Source: Plantibacter sp050587525
Lineage (GTDB): Bacteria > Actinomycetota > Actinomycetes > Actinomycetales > Microbacteriaceae
Direction: 5' to 3'
Assembly (NCBI RefSeq): GCF_050587525.1
Contig: NZ_JBOBFT010000007.1
Location: 124,001 to 188,000, forward strand
Length of the DNA: 64,000 nt
Made by a program: the position numbers and the translations under genes
The notes under the pieces: generated by a model
What the model was told of the DNA's origin: nothing
The model's database searches: none
The model's input: only the letters and a program-made list of their open reading frames with translations
Part shown: piece after piece, positions 27,925 to 35,976 of the stretch
Layout of the letters: each line of letters opens with the position of its first letter
Numbering within the stretch: the stretch's first letter is position 1

Positions 27925-28770
27925 TCAGTCTACCCGGGGCAGGCTGGGCGTCGAACCGGCCGCGGAGCCGCCCGCAGGGCCCGCCGCGGGCCCGTCCGCC
28001 GACCCGGAGTCGGGGCCGGCCGCCTCCGCGAGCGCGTCCTGGTATTCCTCGTGTTCGCGCTCCCAGGCGTCCTTCGCGAGGCGGTACCAGAGGAAGACGG
28101 CGAAGCCCGCGAAGACGACCCATTCCGCGGCGTAGAAGATGTTCAGCCAGTTGAGCTGGACGTCCTGGCTGGGTGCCGGGGAGTCGATGCGATCCATGCC
28201 GGCCGGTGCTTCGTCATCGACCACGAATGCCGTGTAGACGACCGCGCCGTCCATGTTCTGCCAGCGCCCCAGGAGCCCGGCGACGGACATCGCATTGATG
28301 TCGAGCGGGTCCGCCGATGCGGCGGGGACGACAGGGCCCTCCGGGGGTGTCAGTCGTCCGACGAGGTCGATCGGTGCACCGGCCGGCGCGGTGTTGAGCG
28401 CTGCGGCGATGTCCTCCGCCTTCTGGCGGTCCGGCGTCCAGCCGAGCGCGACGGCGAGGCCCGCTTCGTCCGTCTGCAGGTGACCGGTGACCCAGTAGCC
28501 GATCGCACCGTAGTTCACGCGGTTGCCGACGACGAGGTAGTCACCGGGGACCCATGATCCCTCCGCCTCGATCTTCTGCCCGGCCGCGGTCTCGCGGATG
28601 CCCGTCGCCGGCTTCAGGACGTCGTCGATCAGCCGCGACTGCTCCGTGTCCTGCGACACGACCTGGCCGGATTCGATGGCGCGTGCGAGCTGCCACTGGC
28701 TGAGCGCGGCGAACGCGGCGGCGACGGCGAGCGCGAGGATGAGCAGGCCGATCCATCGCGGACGCCGCAT
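27925..28770 (-). CDS. SURF1-family cytochrome oxidase assembly protein
   Basis: The 281-residue protein has an N-terminal transmembrane helix (about 5-22), an extracytoplasmic domain with GSWVPGDYLVVGNR and GYWVTGHLQTDEAGLAVALGW, and a second helix (about 207-228) followed by a Gly/Ser/Ala-rich tail. This is the SURF1 layout; the family helps insert haem a into cytochrome c oxidase. I chose ATG 28770, although no good ribosome binding site precedes it. The frame is open far upstream, but the sequence there has no protein character. Confidence 0.85.
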   Translation of the reverse strand: MRRPRWIGLLILALAVAAAFAALSQWQLARAIESGQVVSQDTEQSRLIDDVLKPATGIRETAAGQKIEAEGSWVPGDYLVVGNRVNYGAIGYWVTGHLQTDEAGLAVALGWTPDRQKAEDIAAALNTAPAGAPIDLVGRLTPPEGPVVPAASADPLDINAMSVAGLLGRWQNMDGAVVYTAFVVDDEAPAGMDRIDSPAPSQDVQLNWLNIFYAAEWVVFAGFAVFLWYRLAKDAWEREHEEYQDALAEAAGPDSGSADGPAAGPAGGSAAGSTPSLPRVD

Positions 28771-28916
28771 GAGGGAGAACAGGGTGCCGGGCTTGGCCGG
28801 GGTGTCGCTGGAAATCAGGTTCTCGCTTTCGCACGGGGTTCGTCCGGGATGCCGCAGTGGAGCTGCGCCGGTCGGTCTGGGTCGGGATCCGGTCTGGGGC
28901 ACGGACCCGTCGCGGC

Positions 28917-30323
28917 CTAGTAGTCGGGTTCGCGTTTGCGCGGCGGTGGATCGTCGGTCTGATTCATCGCCTGCTCGACGAGCCGGTCGATCGCGGCCTG
29001 CTCGCTCTCGGTCACGGGTTCGTCCGCGTCGTCCTCGGTCGCCTCGACGAGCGCGATCTCCTCGTCGAGCATCGGGTCGTGCGGCTTCGCTTGTTGCTCG
29101 CGTTGCTCGCGCCGTTGTTTCCTCGTCGGTTTCCCGGTTCGGAGGACGAAGGCGCCGATGCGTTCCGATTGCCCTGCGACGATCGGCCCCATGATCGCCA
29201 TGATGAGCACGTACAGGCCTGCGAACGGTTGGATCCGTGGGTCGAGGCCGGCACTGAGCGACAGGGTCGCGAGGATGAGGGCGAACTCGCCGCGGTTCTG
29301 GAGGATGACGGACGCGTTGATGCCTGCTTGTGGCCCGAGTCCGTTCAACCACGCGACGAACTGCCCGGCGATGACGTTGAGGGTCACGGTCATGAGCACG
29401 GCGATGACGACCGGGAGGATGACGCTCCCGAACTTGGAGGCGTCGAGGGCGAGTCCGAAGTTGAGGAAGAAGAATGCTCCGAAGACGTCTCGCAACGGAA
29501 CGGCGACCTGTTCGATCTTGTTCCGGAAGCGGGTCGCTCCGAGGACGAGACCGATGAGGAAGGCGCCGATCGCGTCGGTCACGCCGAGGAGTTCGCCGAT
29601 GCCGCCGAACGCGACCGCGAGCCCGAAGAACAGGATCGTGAACAGTTCATCGTCCTTCGTGCGGAACAGTCGGGAGACGAGCTTCCCGCCGAATCTGGCG
29701 ATCGCGAACATCACGAGGATGAACGTGAATGCGATGGCGAGTTTGCCGATGACCGGCCACAGCTCCGTCTCGCCGCTCAGGACGACGCCGACGATCGCGA
29801 GGTAGATCGCGATGAAGATGTCCTCCACCACGGTCACGCCGAGGATCATCGGGGTTTCCGCATTGGTGAGTCGTTTGAGCTCGATGAGGAGCTTCGTGAC
29901 GATCGCGCTCGAACTCGTGGCCGTGATGCCCGCGATGATCAGGGCTTCCCGCGTGCCCCAGCCGACGAGGAAGCCGAACACCAGCCCTGCGGCCATGTTG
30001 ACGAGGATGTAGGAGCCGCCGGAGATGATGAGTTTCCCGGCATTGCCGATGAACTCGTCCTGGTCGAACTCCAGCCCGAGGTTGAACAGGAGCAGGATGA
30101 GGCCGAAGACGGCGATCAACTCGATCTGCGCACCGGGGAAGTTGAGCGGGAACCACCCGGTGTGCGGGCTCGCGAGCAGGCCGACGAGCATGTACACGGG
30201 GATCGAGGGCAGGCCGATGAGCTTGCCCAATCGCCCGAGCGCGTAAGCGATGACGAAGAGCGCTCCGAGGACCACGAGGTCCTGGCCGACGTTGGAGCCC
30301 TCAGCTGCGGCGGCGAAGTGCAT
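28917..30323 (-). CDS. khtU: K+/H+ antiporter membrane subunit (CPA2, KhtU-like)
   Basis: The 468-residue protein has 12-13 transmembrane segments in the first 385 residues and a charged tail rich in Arg, Glu and Asp. The CPA2 features are visible: LLFNLGLEFD, ITATSSSAIVTKLL, a VVEDIFIAI helix and LQNRGEFALILATLSL. It lies two bases after a TrkA-C protein of KhtT type, the same pairing as in the Bacillus KhtTU potassium efflux system. It probably expels K+ in exchange for H+ under control of its partner. Confidence 0.88.
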   Translation of the reverse strand: MHFAAAAEGSNVGQDLVVLGALFVIAYALGRLGKLIGLPSIPVYMLVGLLASPHTGWFPLNFPGAQIELIAVFGLILLLFNLGLEFDQDEFIGNAGKLIISGGSYILVNMAAGLVFGFLVGWGTREALIIAGITATSSSAIVTKLLIELKRLTNAETPMILGVTVVEDIFIAIYLAIVGVVLSGETELWPVIGKLAIAFTFILVMFAIARFGGKLVSRLFRTKDDELFTILFFGLAVAFGGIGELLGVTDAIGAFLIGLVLGATRFRNKIEQVAVPLRDVFGAFFFLNFGLALDASKFGSVILPVVIAVLMTVTLNVIAGQFVAWLNGLGPQAGINASVILQNRGEFALILATLSLSAGLDPRIQPFAGLYVLIMAIMGPIVAGQSERIGAFVLRTGKPTRKQRREQREQQAKPHDPMLDEEIALVEATEDDADEPVTESEQAAIDRLVEQAMNQTDDPPPRKREPDY

Positions 30324-30325
30324 GC

Positions 30326-30856
30326 CTAGCCTCCAGGCGGGGCGTCCACGGCGACCTTGGTCTTCAGCTCACCGGAGCGGAAGTAGGTGAACGCCTTCGC
30401 GACCTTCTCCGGGCTGCCGGCGACCACGAGGGTGTCGCCGGGGAAGACCCGGAAGTCGGCTGCAGGTGCCGGGTTCGCGGACTCGCCGCGGACGACGGCC
30501 ACGACGGTCAGTCCGACCATCCCCTTCTCCGCCGGGTTGCCGAGGGGCTGACCGGCGATGTGGTCTTCGTAGTCGACCGTGAACCAGTCGATGCTGAGGC
30601 CGGGGATCTGGTCGAGAGCTGTCAGCGACTCGGTGATCTGCGTGCCACCGAGGAGTTCTGCGAGGGTGTGCGCCTCGTCTTCGTTGAGGCGCAGCGACAC
30701 CTTGGTGGCGTCTGCTCCGTCTTCGTAGTCGGCGAAGGTGATGAGGTCGCTGTGGCCGGACCGGTGGGCGATGACGCCGACCTTCCCTCCGTCGTCCGTG
30801 ACGAAGGTGTGCAGGACTCCCACCCCGGGAAGTTTGACCCGCCGAACATCCACCAT
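30326..30856 (-). CDS. khtT: K+/H+ antiporter regulatory subunit (KhtT-like, TrkA-C domain)
   Basis: The 176-residue soluble protein starts at ATG 30856, after GAGGAG; the frame extends upstream but without protein character. An N-terminal KhtT-type domain (about 1-75) is followed by a TrkA-C domain (about 85-170, with FRVFPGDTLVVAGSPEKVAKAFTYF). In the known KhtT, this domain binds cyclic di-AMP and gates the antiporter; that is inferred here. It is translationally adjacent to khtU. Confidence 0.88.
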   Translation of the reverse strand: MVDVRRVKLPGVGVLHTFVTDDGGKVGVIAHRSGHSDLITFADYEDGADATKVSLRLNEDEAHTLAELLGGTQITESLTALDQIPGLSIDWFTVDYEDHIAGQPLGNPAEKGMVGLTVVAVVRGESANPAPAADFRVFPGDTLVVAGSPEKVAKAFTYFRSGELKTKVAVDAPPGG

Positions 30857-30971
30857 GCTGAACTCCTCAGGCTTGTTGTGGCAGTCCTCCCAGTGTATCC
30901 GCCCTCCCTGGTGCTCCATCCCGAGTTCGCCCACGGCTCAGCGCGATGCGCTTGCGCGTGCGCGGGCTGCT

Positions 30972-31009
30972 GCCGTGAGCGCGGGTCGTCTCCGCACCGC
31001 GCTCACGGC
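30972..31009 (-). terminator. hairpin downstream of khtTU promoter region/glpD upstream boundary
   Basis: Perfect 13-bp arms GCCGTGAGCGCGG and CCGCGCTCACGGC enclose a 12-base loop. It lies 37 bases downstream of the glpD stop and before the khtT promoter region, so it most likely ends glpD transcription. Part of the arm (CCGCGCTCACG) recurs at about 31016-31026. Confidence 0.55.
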
Positions 31010-31045
31010 ACAGCCCCGCGCTCACGTCAGCGCGATGTCGGGTAC

Positions 31046-32779
31046 TCAGGCGCCGGGGACGATGTCGGGGGCTTCGAGGCGCACCCGGTCCGCGGACTCG
31101 TCGTTCGGCTGCTCCTGGGAAGCCCGCTCCGCCGCGACACGCTTCAGGTAGGTGCTCACTTCCCGCTCGATGCGCTCCTGGTCCCAGCCGAGGACGCCGC
31201 CCATGAGCGCAGCCGCCACGGGAGCCGCGGACACCCCTCTGTCCCACGCCTCGATCGAGATGCGCGTCCGCCTGGCGAGCACATCCTCCAGGTGCAAGGC
31301 CCCCTCGTGGGACGCCGCGTACACGACCTCCGCACCGATGTAGTCGTCGGCGCCGGGCAGCGGCTCGGCGAGCTCCGGCTTCTCCTTGATGAGGTCGAGC
31401 AGCTCGTCAGTCAGCACGCCGTAGCGGTTCAGGAGGTGCTCGATCCTGGCGGTGTGCACCCCGAACGCACGAGCGATCTTCGCCCGCTTGTTCCACGCGG
31501 CCTGATAGCCCTCCGCACCGATGAGCGCGATGTTCTCCGTCGCGCTCGCGGGGATCTTGCCGTCGAGCGCGTCCACCGCGGCATCGATCGCGTCCTTCGC
31601 CATCACGCGGTACGTCGTCCACTTGCCGCCCGCGATGACCACGAGCCCGGGGACCGAGTGCGCGACGAGGTGTTCACGCGACAGCTTCGACGTCTGCTCG
31701 GATTCGCCAGCGAGAAGCGGCCGGAGACCCGCGTACACGCCCTCGACGTCCTCGCGCGTCAGCGGAACGGCGAGGACCTTGTTGACGTGTTCGAGCAGGT
31801 AGTCGATGTCTGCCGCCGTCGCGGCGGGGTGCGCCTTGTCGAGATGCCAGTCGGTGTCCGTCGTGCCGATGAGCCAGTGCCGGCCCCACGGGATGACGAA
31901 GAGCACGCTCTTCTCGGTCCGCAGCAGGAGCCCCATGTTGGACTGGAATCGGTCGCGCGGGACGACGAGGTGGATCCCCTTCGAGGCACGCACCTTGAAC
32001 TGCCCGCGCTCCCCCACCATCGATTGCGTGTCATCGGTCCAGACACCCGTCGCGTTGACGACCTGCTTGGCACGGATCTCGAACCGTTCATCCGTCTGCA
32101 GATCGTGGGCCTTCACCCCGACCACGCGCTGACCGACCTTGATGAAGCCTTCGACCCGCACCCGACTCGCGACGTGTGCACCGTACGACGACGCCGTCCT
32201 GGCGAGCGAAGCGACGTATCGCGCGTCGTCGACCTGCGCGTCGTAGTAGGTGAGCCCGCCGACGAACGCATTCGACTTGAGGCTGGGGATCGACCGCAGC
32301 ATCTGCTGCTTCGACAGGTGCCTGTGGTGCGGAACGCCAGGGGGCCGCCCACCGGTCCAGCTGAACGCGTCGTACAGGAGCATGCCGGCGCCGATGTAGA
32401 AGCGTTCGAAGACGGGTTTCGTCAACGGGTACAGGAACTTGACCGGCTTCACGAGGTGCGGTGCGATGCGCTGCAGGAGCAGGCCGCGTTCGATGAGCGC
32501 CTCACGGACGAGACGGAAGTCCAGCTGTTCGAGGTAGCGGATGCCACCGTGCACGAGCTTCGAGGAACGACTCGAGGTGCCGCTCGCCCAGTCCCTGGCC
32601 TCCAGCAGGCCGGTGCTCAAGCCTCGCGTGACGGCATCGAGCGCACTCCCCGTGCCCACGATCCCGCCGCCGACCACCAGGATGTCGAGCTCTTTCGATT
32701 TCAGCGCCTCGATCGCAGCGGCCCGTTCCTCCTGGCCGAGCTTCGTGGATCTGGTGATGCCGTTGGGTTTCGTGGTCAC
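31046..32779 (-). CDS. glpD: glycerol-3-phosphate dehydrogenase
   Basis: The FAD-dependent membrane-associated enzyme oxidises glycerol 3-phosphate to dihydroxyacetone phosphate and feeds electrons to quinone. The 577-residue protein shows the FAD dinucleotide motif VVGGGIVGTGSALDA (about 35-49), the family block SRSSKLVHGGIRYLEQ (about 70-85) and the C-terminal DAO_C domain. It starts with GTG 32779, with GGAG seven bases upstream. It is monocistronic; no glpK or glpF is nearby. The glycerophosphodiesterase at 23.5-24.7 kb could supply its substrate. Confidence 0.94.
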   Translation of the reverse strand: MTTKPNGITRSTKLGQEERAAAIEALKSKELDILVVGGGIVGTGSALDAVTRGLSTGLLEARDWASGTSSRSSKLVHGGIRYLEQLDFRLVREALIERGLLLQRIAPHLVKPVKFLYPLTKPVFERFYIGAGMLLYDAFSWTGGRPPGVPHHRHLSKQQMLRSIPSLKSNAFVGGLTYYDAQVDDARYVASLARTASSYGAHVASRVRVEGFIKVGQRVVGVKAHDLQTDERFEIRAKQVVNATGVWTDDTQSMVGERGQFKVRASKGIHLVVPRDRFQSNMGLLLRTEKSVLFVIPWGRHWLIGTTDTDWHLDKAHPAATAADIDYLLEHVNKVLAVPLTREDVEGVYAGLRPLLAGESEQTSKLSREHLVAHSVPGLVVIAGGKWTTYRVMAKDAIDAAVDALDGKIPASATENIALIGAEGYQAAWNKRAKIARAFGVHTARIEHLLNRYGVLTDELLDLIKEKPELAEPLPGADDYIGAEVVYAASHEGALHLEDVLARRTRISIEAWDRGVSAAPVAAALMGGVLGWDQERIEREVSTYLKRVAAERASQEQPNDESADRVRLEAPDIVPGA

Positions 32780-32963
32780 GTCGAACTCCGCTCTCCGGTT
32801 CGCCCCAGTGAGCTCCTGCTGGCGCAGGGACTCATCGCTGAGGCTCTCCTTCGAGGCTAGTGCGACGCGTCAGGCGCGACAACACCCTCGACACGCTGGT
32901 CACCCGTGAGCTACGGGATCCGGGACAGCCCGATGAATGGAGAGTCCCGACCGGCCACAACCA

Positions 32964-34088
32964 CTAGTTCGACTGGTACGGCGCGACGACGACCTCGACG
33001 CGCTGGAACTCCTTGAGGTCCGAGTACCCGGTGGTCGCCATCGAACGCCGCAGCGCACCGATCAGGTTGGCGGTGCCGTCCGAGACGGGCGAGGGACCGT
33101 AGAGGATCTCCTCGAGCGGGGCGACCGTGCCGACCTCGACGCGACGACCGCGCGGCAGGTGCGGGTGGTGCGCTTCCGCACCCCAGTGCCAGCCGCCGCC
33201 GGGCGCGTCGGTCGCGCGGGCGAGCGCGGTGCCGAGCATCACGGCGTCGGCACCCATCGCGACGGCCTTGACGATGTCACCGGACGTGCCCAGACCGCCG
33301 TCCGCGATGACGTGGACGTAGCGTCCGCCCGACTCGTCGAGGTAGTCGCGGCGTGCGCCCGCGACATCGGCGACCGCGGTGGCCATCGGCGCGTGGATGC
33401 CGAGCGAAGCACGCGTCGTGGACGCGGCACCGCCGCCGAAGCCGACCAGGACGCCCGCCGCGCCCGTGCGCATGAGGTGCAGCGCAGCGGTGTAGGTGGC
33501 GGCGCCGCCGACGATGACGGGGACGTCGAGTTCGTAGATGAACTTCTTGAGGTTGAGCGGTTCCTGGTTCTTGGAGACGTGCTCGGCGGAAACGGTGGTC
33601 CCGCGGATGACGAAGAGGTCGACACCGGCGGCGACGACGGTCTCGTAGAGCTCCTGCGTCCGCTGCGGGGACAGCGCAGCGGCGACGGTGACACCGGCTG
33701 CGCGGATCTCGGCGAGACGAGCGGTCACCAGTTCAGGCTTGATGGGAGCCGCGTAGATCTCCTGCATTCGCGAGGTGGCGCGGGCGGCGGGCAGCGAGCG
33801 GATCTCGGCCAGCAGCGGGGTCGGGTCGTCGTACCGCGTCCAGAGGCCTTCGAGGTCGAGGACGCCGACGCCGCCGAGCTGGCCCATCATGATGGCCGTC
33901 GTCGGCGACACCACGGAGTCCATGGGGGCGGCGAGGACCGGGATCTGGAACTGGTACGCGTCGATCGCCCAGGAGACGGAGACGTCTTCGGGGTCGCGGG
34001 TCCTCCGCGACGGGACCACTGCGATGTCGTCGAATGCGTAGGCACGCCTGGCGCGCTTCGACCGGCCGATCTCGATATCCATACTCAC
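32964..34088 (-). CDS. guaB3: GuaB3-family IMP dehydrogenase-related protein lacking the active-site cysteine
   Basis: The 374-residue TIM-barrel protein belongs to the GuaB3 branch: no CBS domains, but clear IMPDH-like blocks such as LAAPMDSVVS, VIVGGAAT, VLVGFGGG, HVIADGGLGTSGDIVKAVAMGADAVMLGT and LRRSMATTGYSDLKEFQ. At the position of the catalytic Cys in GPGSICTTR the protein has Ser223 (GGGAASTTR), and it contains no cysteine at all. Cys-dependent IMPDH or GMP reductase chemistry therefore seems impossible. The start is GTG 34088, six bases after TAGGCT (leaderless). It lies just downstream of guaB but behind a terminator. Confidence 0.88.
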   Translation of the reverse strand: MSMDIEIGRSKRARRAYAFDDIAVVPSRRTRDPEDVSVSWAIDAYQFQIPVLAAPMDSVVSPTTAIMMGQLGGVGVLDLEGLWTRYDDPTPLLAEIRSLPAARATSRMQEIYAAPIKPELVTARLAEIRAAGVTVAAALSPQRTQELYETVVAAGVDLFVIRGTTVSAEHVSKNQEPLNLKKFIYELDVPVIVGGAATYTAALHLMRTGAAGVLVGFGGGAASTTRASLGIHAPMATAVADVAGARRDYLDESGGRYVHVIADGGLGTSGDIVKAVAMGADAVMLGTALARATDAPGGGWHWGAEAHHPHLPRGRRVEVGTVAPLEEILYGPSPVSDGTANLIGALRRSMATTGYSDLKEFQRVEVVVAPYQSN

Positions 34089-34094
34089 GACAAC

Positions 34095-34100
34095 AGCCTA
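34095..34100 (-). promoter_or_regulatory. -10 element of a leaderless promoter (guaB3)
   Basis: TAGGCT on the minus strand is six bases before the GTG start of guaB3, and the guaB terminator lies further upstream, so guaB3 seems to have its own leaderless transcript. Confidence 0.45.
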
Positions 34101-34136
34101 TCGGTTGGGGTGTCCGGAACAGGATTCGGGGAACGC

Positions 34137-34171
34137 GGAAGGCCCCGCCGCGTGAGCGGACGGGGCCTTCC
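34137..34171 (-). terminator. hairpin terminator of guaB
   Basis: GGAAGGCCCCG and CGGGGCCTTCC are perfect 11-bp arms around a 13-base loop, 22 bases after the guaB stop. Confidence 0.7.
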
Positions 34172-34193
34172 CGGCGTCGATGCGAGGGGCCGA

Positions 34194-35696
34194 CTACTTG
34201 CGGTAGTTGGGCGCCTCGACCATGAGCTGGACGTCGTGCGGGTGCGATTCCTTGAGGCCTGCAGGCGTGATGCGGACGAACTTGCCCTTCGCCTTCAGCT
34301 CGGGGACCGTGCGTGCGCCGACGTAGAACATCGTCTGTCGGAGGCCGCCGATGAGCTGGTACGCGACGGCGGAGACCGGCCCGCGGTAGGGGACCTGCCC
34401 TTCGATGCCCTCGGGGATGAGCTTGTCGTCGGTGGGGACGTCCGCCTGGAAGTAGCGGTCCTTGGAGTAGGACGTCTTCTTGCCACGCGTCTGGAGTGCA
34501 CCGAGCGATCCCATGCCGCGGTAGTTCTTGAACTGCTTGCCGCCGACGAAGACGAGGTCGCCGGGGCTCTCGTCGGTTCCGGCGAGGAGCGAGCCGAGCA
34601 TCACGGTGTCCGCTCCGGCGACGAGGGCCTTGGCGATGTCGCCCGAGTACTGCAGGCCGCCGTCGGCGATGAGTGGAACGCCTGCTTCACGTGCGGCGAG
34701 CGATGCTTCGTAGACGGCCGTGACCTGCGGGACGCCGACACCGGCGACGACGCGCGTGGTGCAGATGGATCCCGGTCCGACGCCGACCTTGATGGCGTCG
34801 GCGCCTGCGTCGATGAGCGCCTGCGCGCCGGAGCGCGTGGCGACGTTGCCGCCGATGATGTCGACGTTCGCGAACGCGGGGTCGGCCTTGAGCTTGCGGA
34901 TGATCTCGAGCACACCGGCGCTGTCGCCGTTTGCAGTGTCGACGACGAGGACGTCGACCCCGGCGTCGAGAAGCGATCCTGCACGGCTCCATGCGTCGCC
35001 GAAGAAGCCGATGGCGGCACCGACTCGGAGTCGGCCGTCGTCGTCCTTCGTGGCGAGCGGGTACTTCTCGCTCTTGTCGAAGTCCTTGACCGTGATGAGG
35101 CCCTTGAGCTTGCCGGCTGCGTCGACGAGGGGGAGCTTCTCGATGCGGTGCTTCGCGAGGAGCGCCATGACCGTGTTGCGGTCCGTGCCGACGGGGGCCG
35201 TGATGAGGCCCGTGCTCGTCATGACGTCGCTGACCTTGGTCGTCGCCTTCTCGAAGGCCGACACGAAGCGCATGTCGCGGTTGGTGACGATGCCGACGAG
35301 GATGCCGTCGCCGTTCACGACGGGGAGGCCGGAGATGCGGAACTGGCCGCAGAGCTCGTCGACCTCGGCCACGGTCGCGTCCGGCGTCGTCGTGACGGGA
35401 TTCGTGATCATGCCGGACTCGCTGCGCTTGACGCGGTCCACCTGGTCGGCCTGGTCGGCGATGGAGAGGTTGCGGTGGAGGACGCCGAGGCCGCCTTCGC
35501 GGGCCATGGCGATGGCCATGCGCGCTTCGGTGACGGTGTCCATGGCGCTCGAGAGGAGCGGCGTCGCCACCGTGATCCGTCTCGTCAGTCGTGACGAGGT
35601 GTCCGCCTCGCTGGGGATGACATCGGTGTGGCCGGGCAACAGCAACACGTCGTCATACGTGAGTCCTACGAAACCGAACGGATCAGGCTGGTCCAT
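34194..35696 (-). CDS. guaB: IMP dehydrogenase
   Basis: The enzyme oxidises IMP to XMP with NAD+, the committed step to GMP. The 500-residue protein has the usual barrel interrupted by a CBS-domain pair (about 95-215, with VTNRDMRFVSAF and LPLVDAAGKLKGLITVKDF). The catalytic loop GVGPGSICTTRVVAG is intact, unlike in the neighbouring GuaB3, and ENGAQTRG-type and LMVEAPNYRK segments complete the C-terminus. The start at ATG 35696 has GAAAGGGAAAG just upstream. The long leader carries an attenuator-like hairpin and a palindrome. Confidence 0.97.
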   Translation of the reverse strand: MDQPDPFGFVGLTYDDVLLLPGHTDVIPSEADTSSRLTRRITVATPLLSSAMDTVTEARMAIAMAREGGLGVLHRNLSIADQADQVDRVKRSESGMITNPVTTTPDATVAEVDELCGQFRISGLPVVNGDGILVGIVTNRDMRFVSAFEKATTKVSDVMTSTGLITAPVGTDRNTVMALLAKHRIEKLPLVDAAGKLKGLITVKDFDKSEKYPLATKDDDGRLRVGAAIGFFGDAWSRAGSLLDAGVDVLVVDTANGDSAGVLEIIRKLKADPAFANVDIIGGNVATRSGAQALIDAGADAIKVGVGPGSICTTRVVAGVGVPQVTAVYEASLAAREAGVPLIADGGLQYSGDIAKALVAGADTVMLGSLLAGTDESPGDLVFVGGKQFKNYRGMGSLGALQTRGKKTSYSKDRYFQADVPTDDKLIPEGIEGQVPYRGPVSAVAYQLIGGLRQTMFYVGARTVPELKAKGKFVRITPAGLKESHPHDVQLMVEAPNYRK

Positions 35697-35734
35697 CTTT
35701 CCCTTTCATCAGCACGTCATCCGCTCGGGATGCC

Positions 35735-35763
35735 AAAAACACCGGAAGGGCGGACCGTTCCGG
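35735..35763 (-). terminator. attenuator-like hairpin with U-run in the guaB leader
   Basis: On the minus strand CCGGAACGG-TCCG-CCCTTCCGG folds with a six-bp outer stem (35758-35763 with 35742-35747) and is followed by TGTTTTT (35735-35741). It ends about 38 bases before the guaB start. No minus-strand gene lies upstream, so it is in guaB's own leader. Confidence 0.45.
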
Positions 35764-35799
35764 CGATATCTCCATGGTAACGGAGTGTGGCCCGCCCCT

Positions 35800-35819
35800 A
35801 TTCCCACGTTCCTGGGAAT
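35800..35819. promoter_or_regulatory. palindromic operator upstream of guaB
   Basis: ATTCCCA-CGTTCC-TGGGAAT is a perfect 7-bp inverted repeat between guaB and the divergent MFS gene, about 105 bases upstream of guaB. It could bind a purine-responsive regulator, but none is identified. Confidence 0.4.
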
Positions 35820-35976
35820 CCTGCGGCGTCGCCGGGCGGGAGTGCGCTCGCGGCAGAACGCGCCGTGTCGCTAGTCTGGTGCGATGCTCACCGCTCGTGA
35901 TTGATCGACGACGCGCTTCCCAGCCCGTCCGATCATCCGCGCGCCTCCACGGCGCCGAGCTTTCTGGAGCCCTTCC

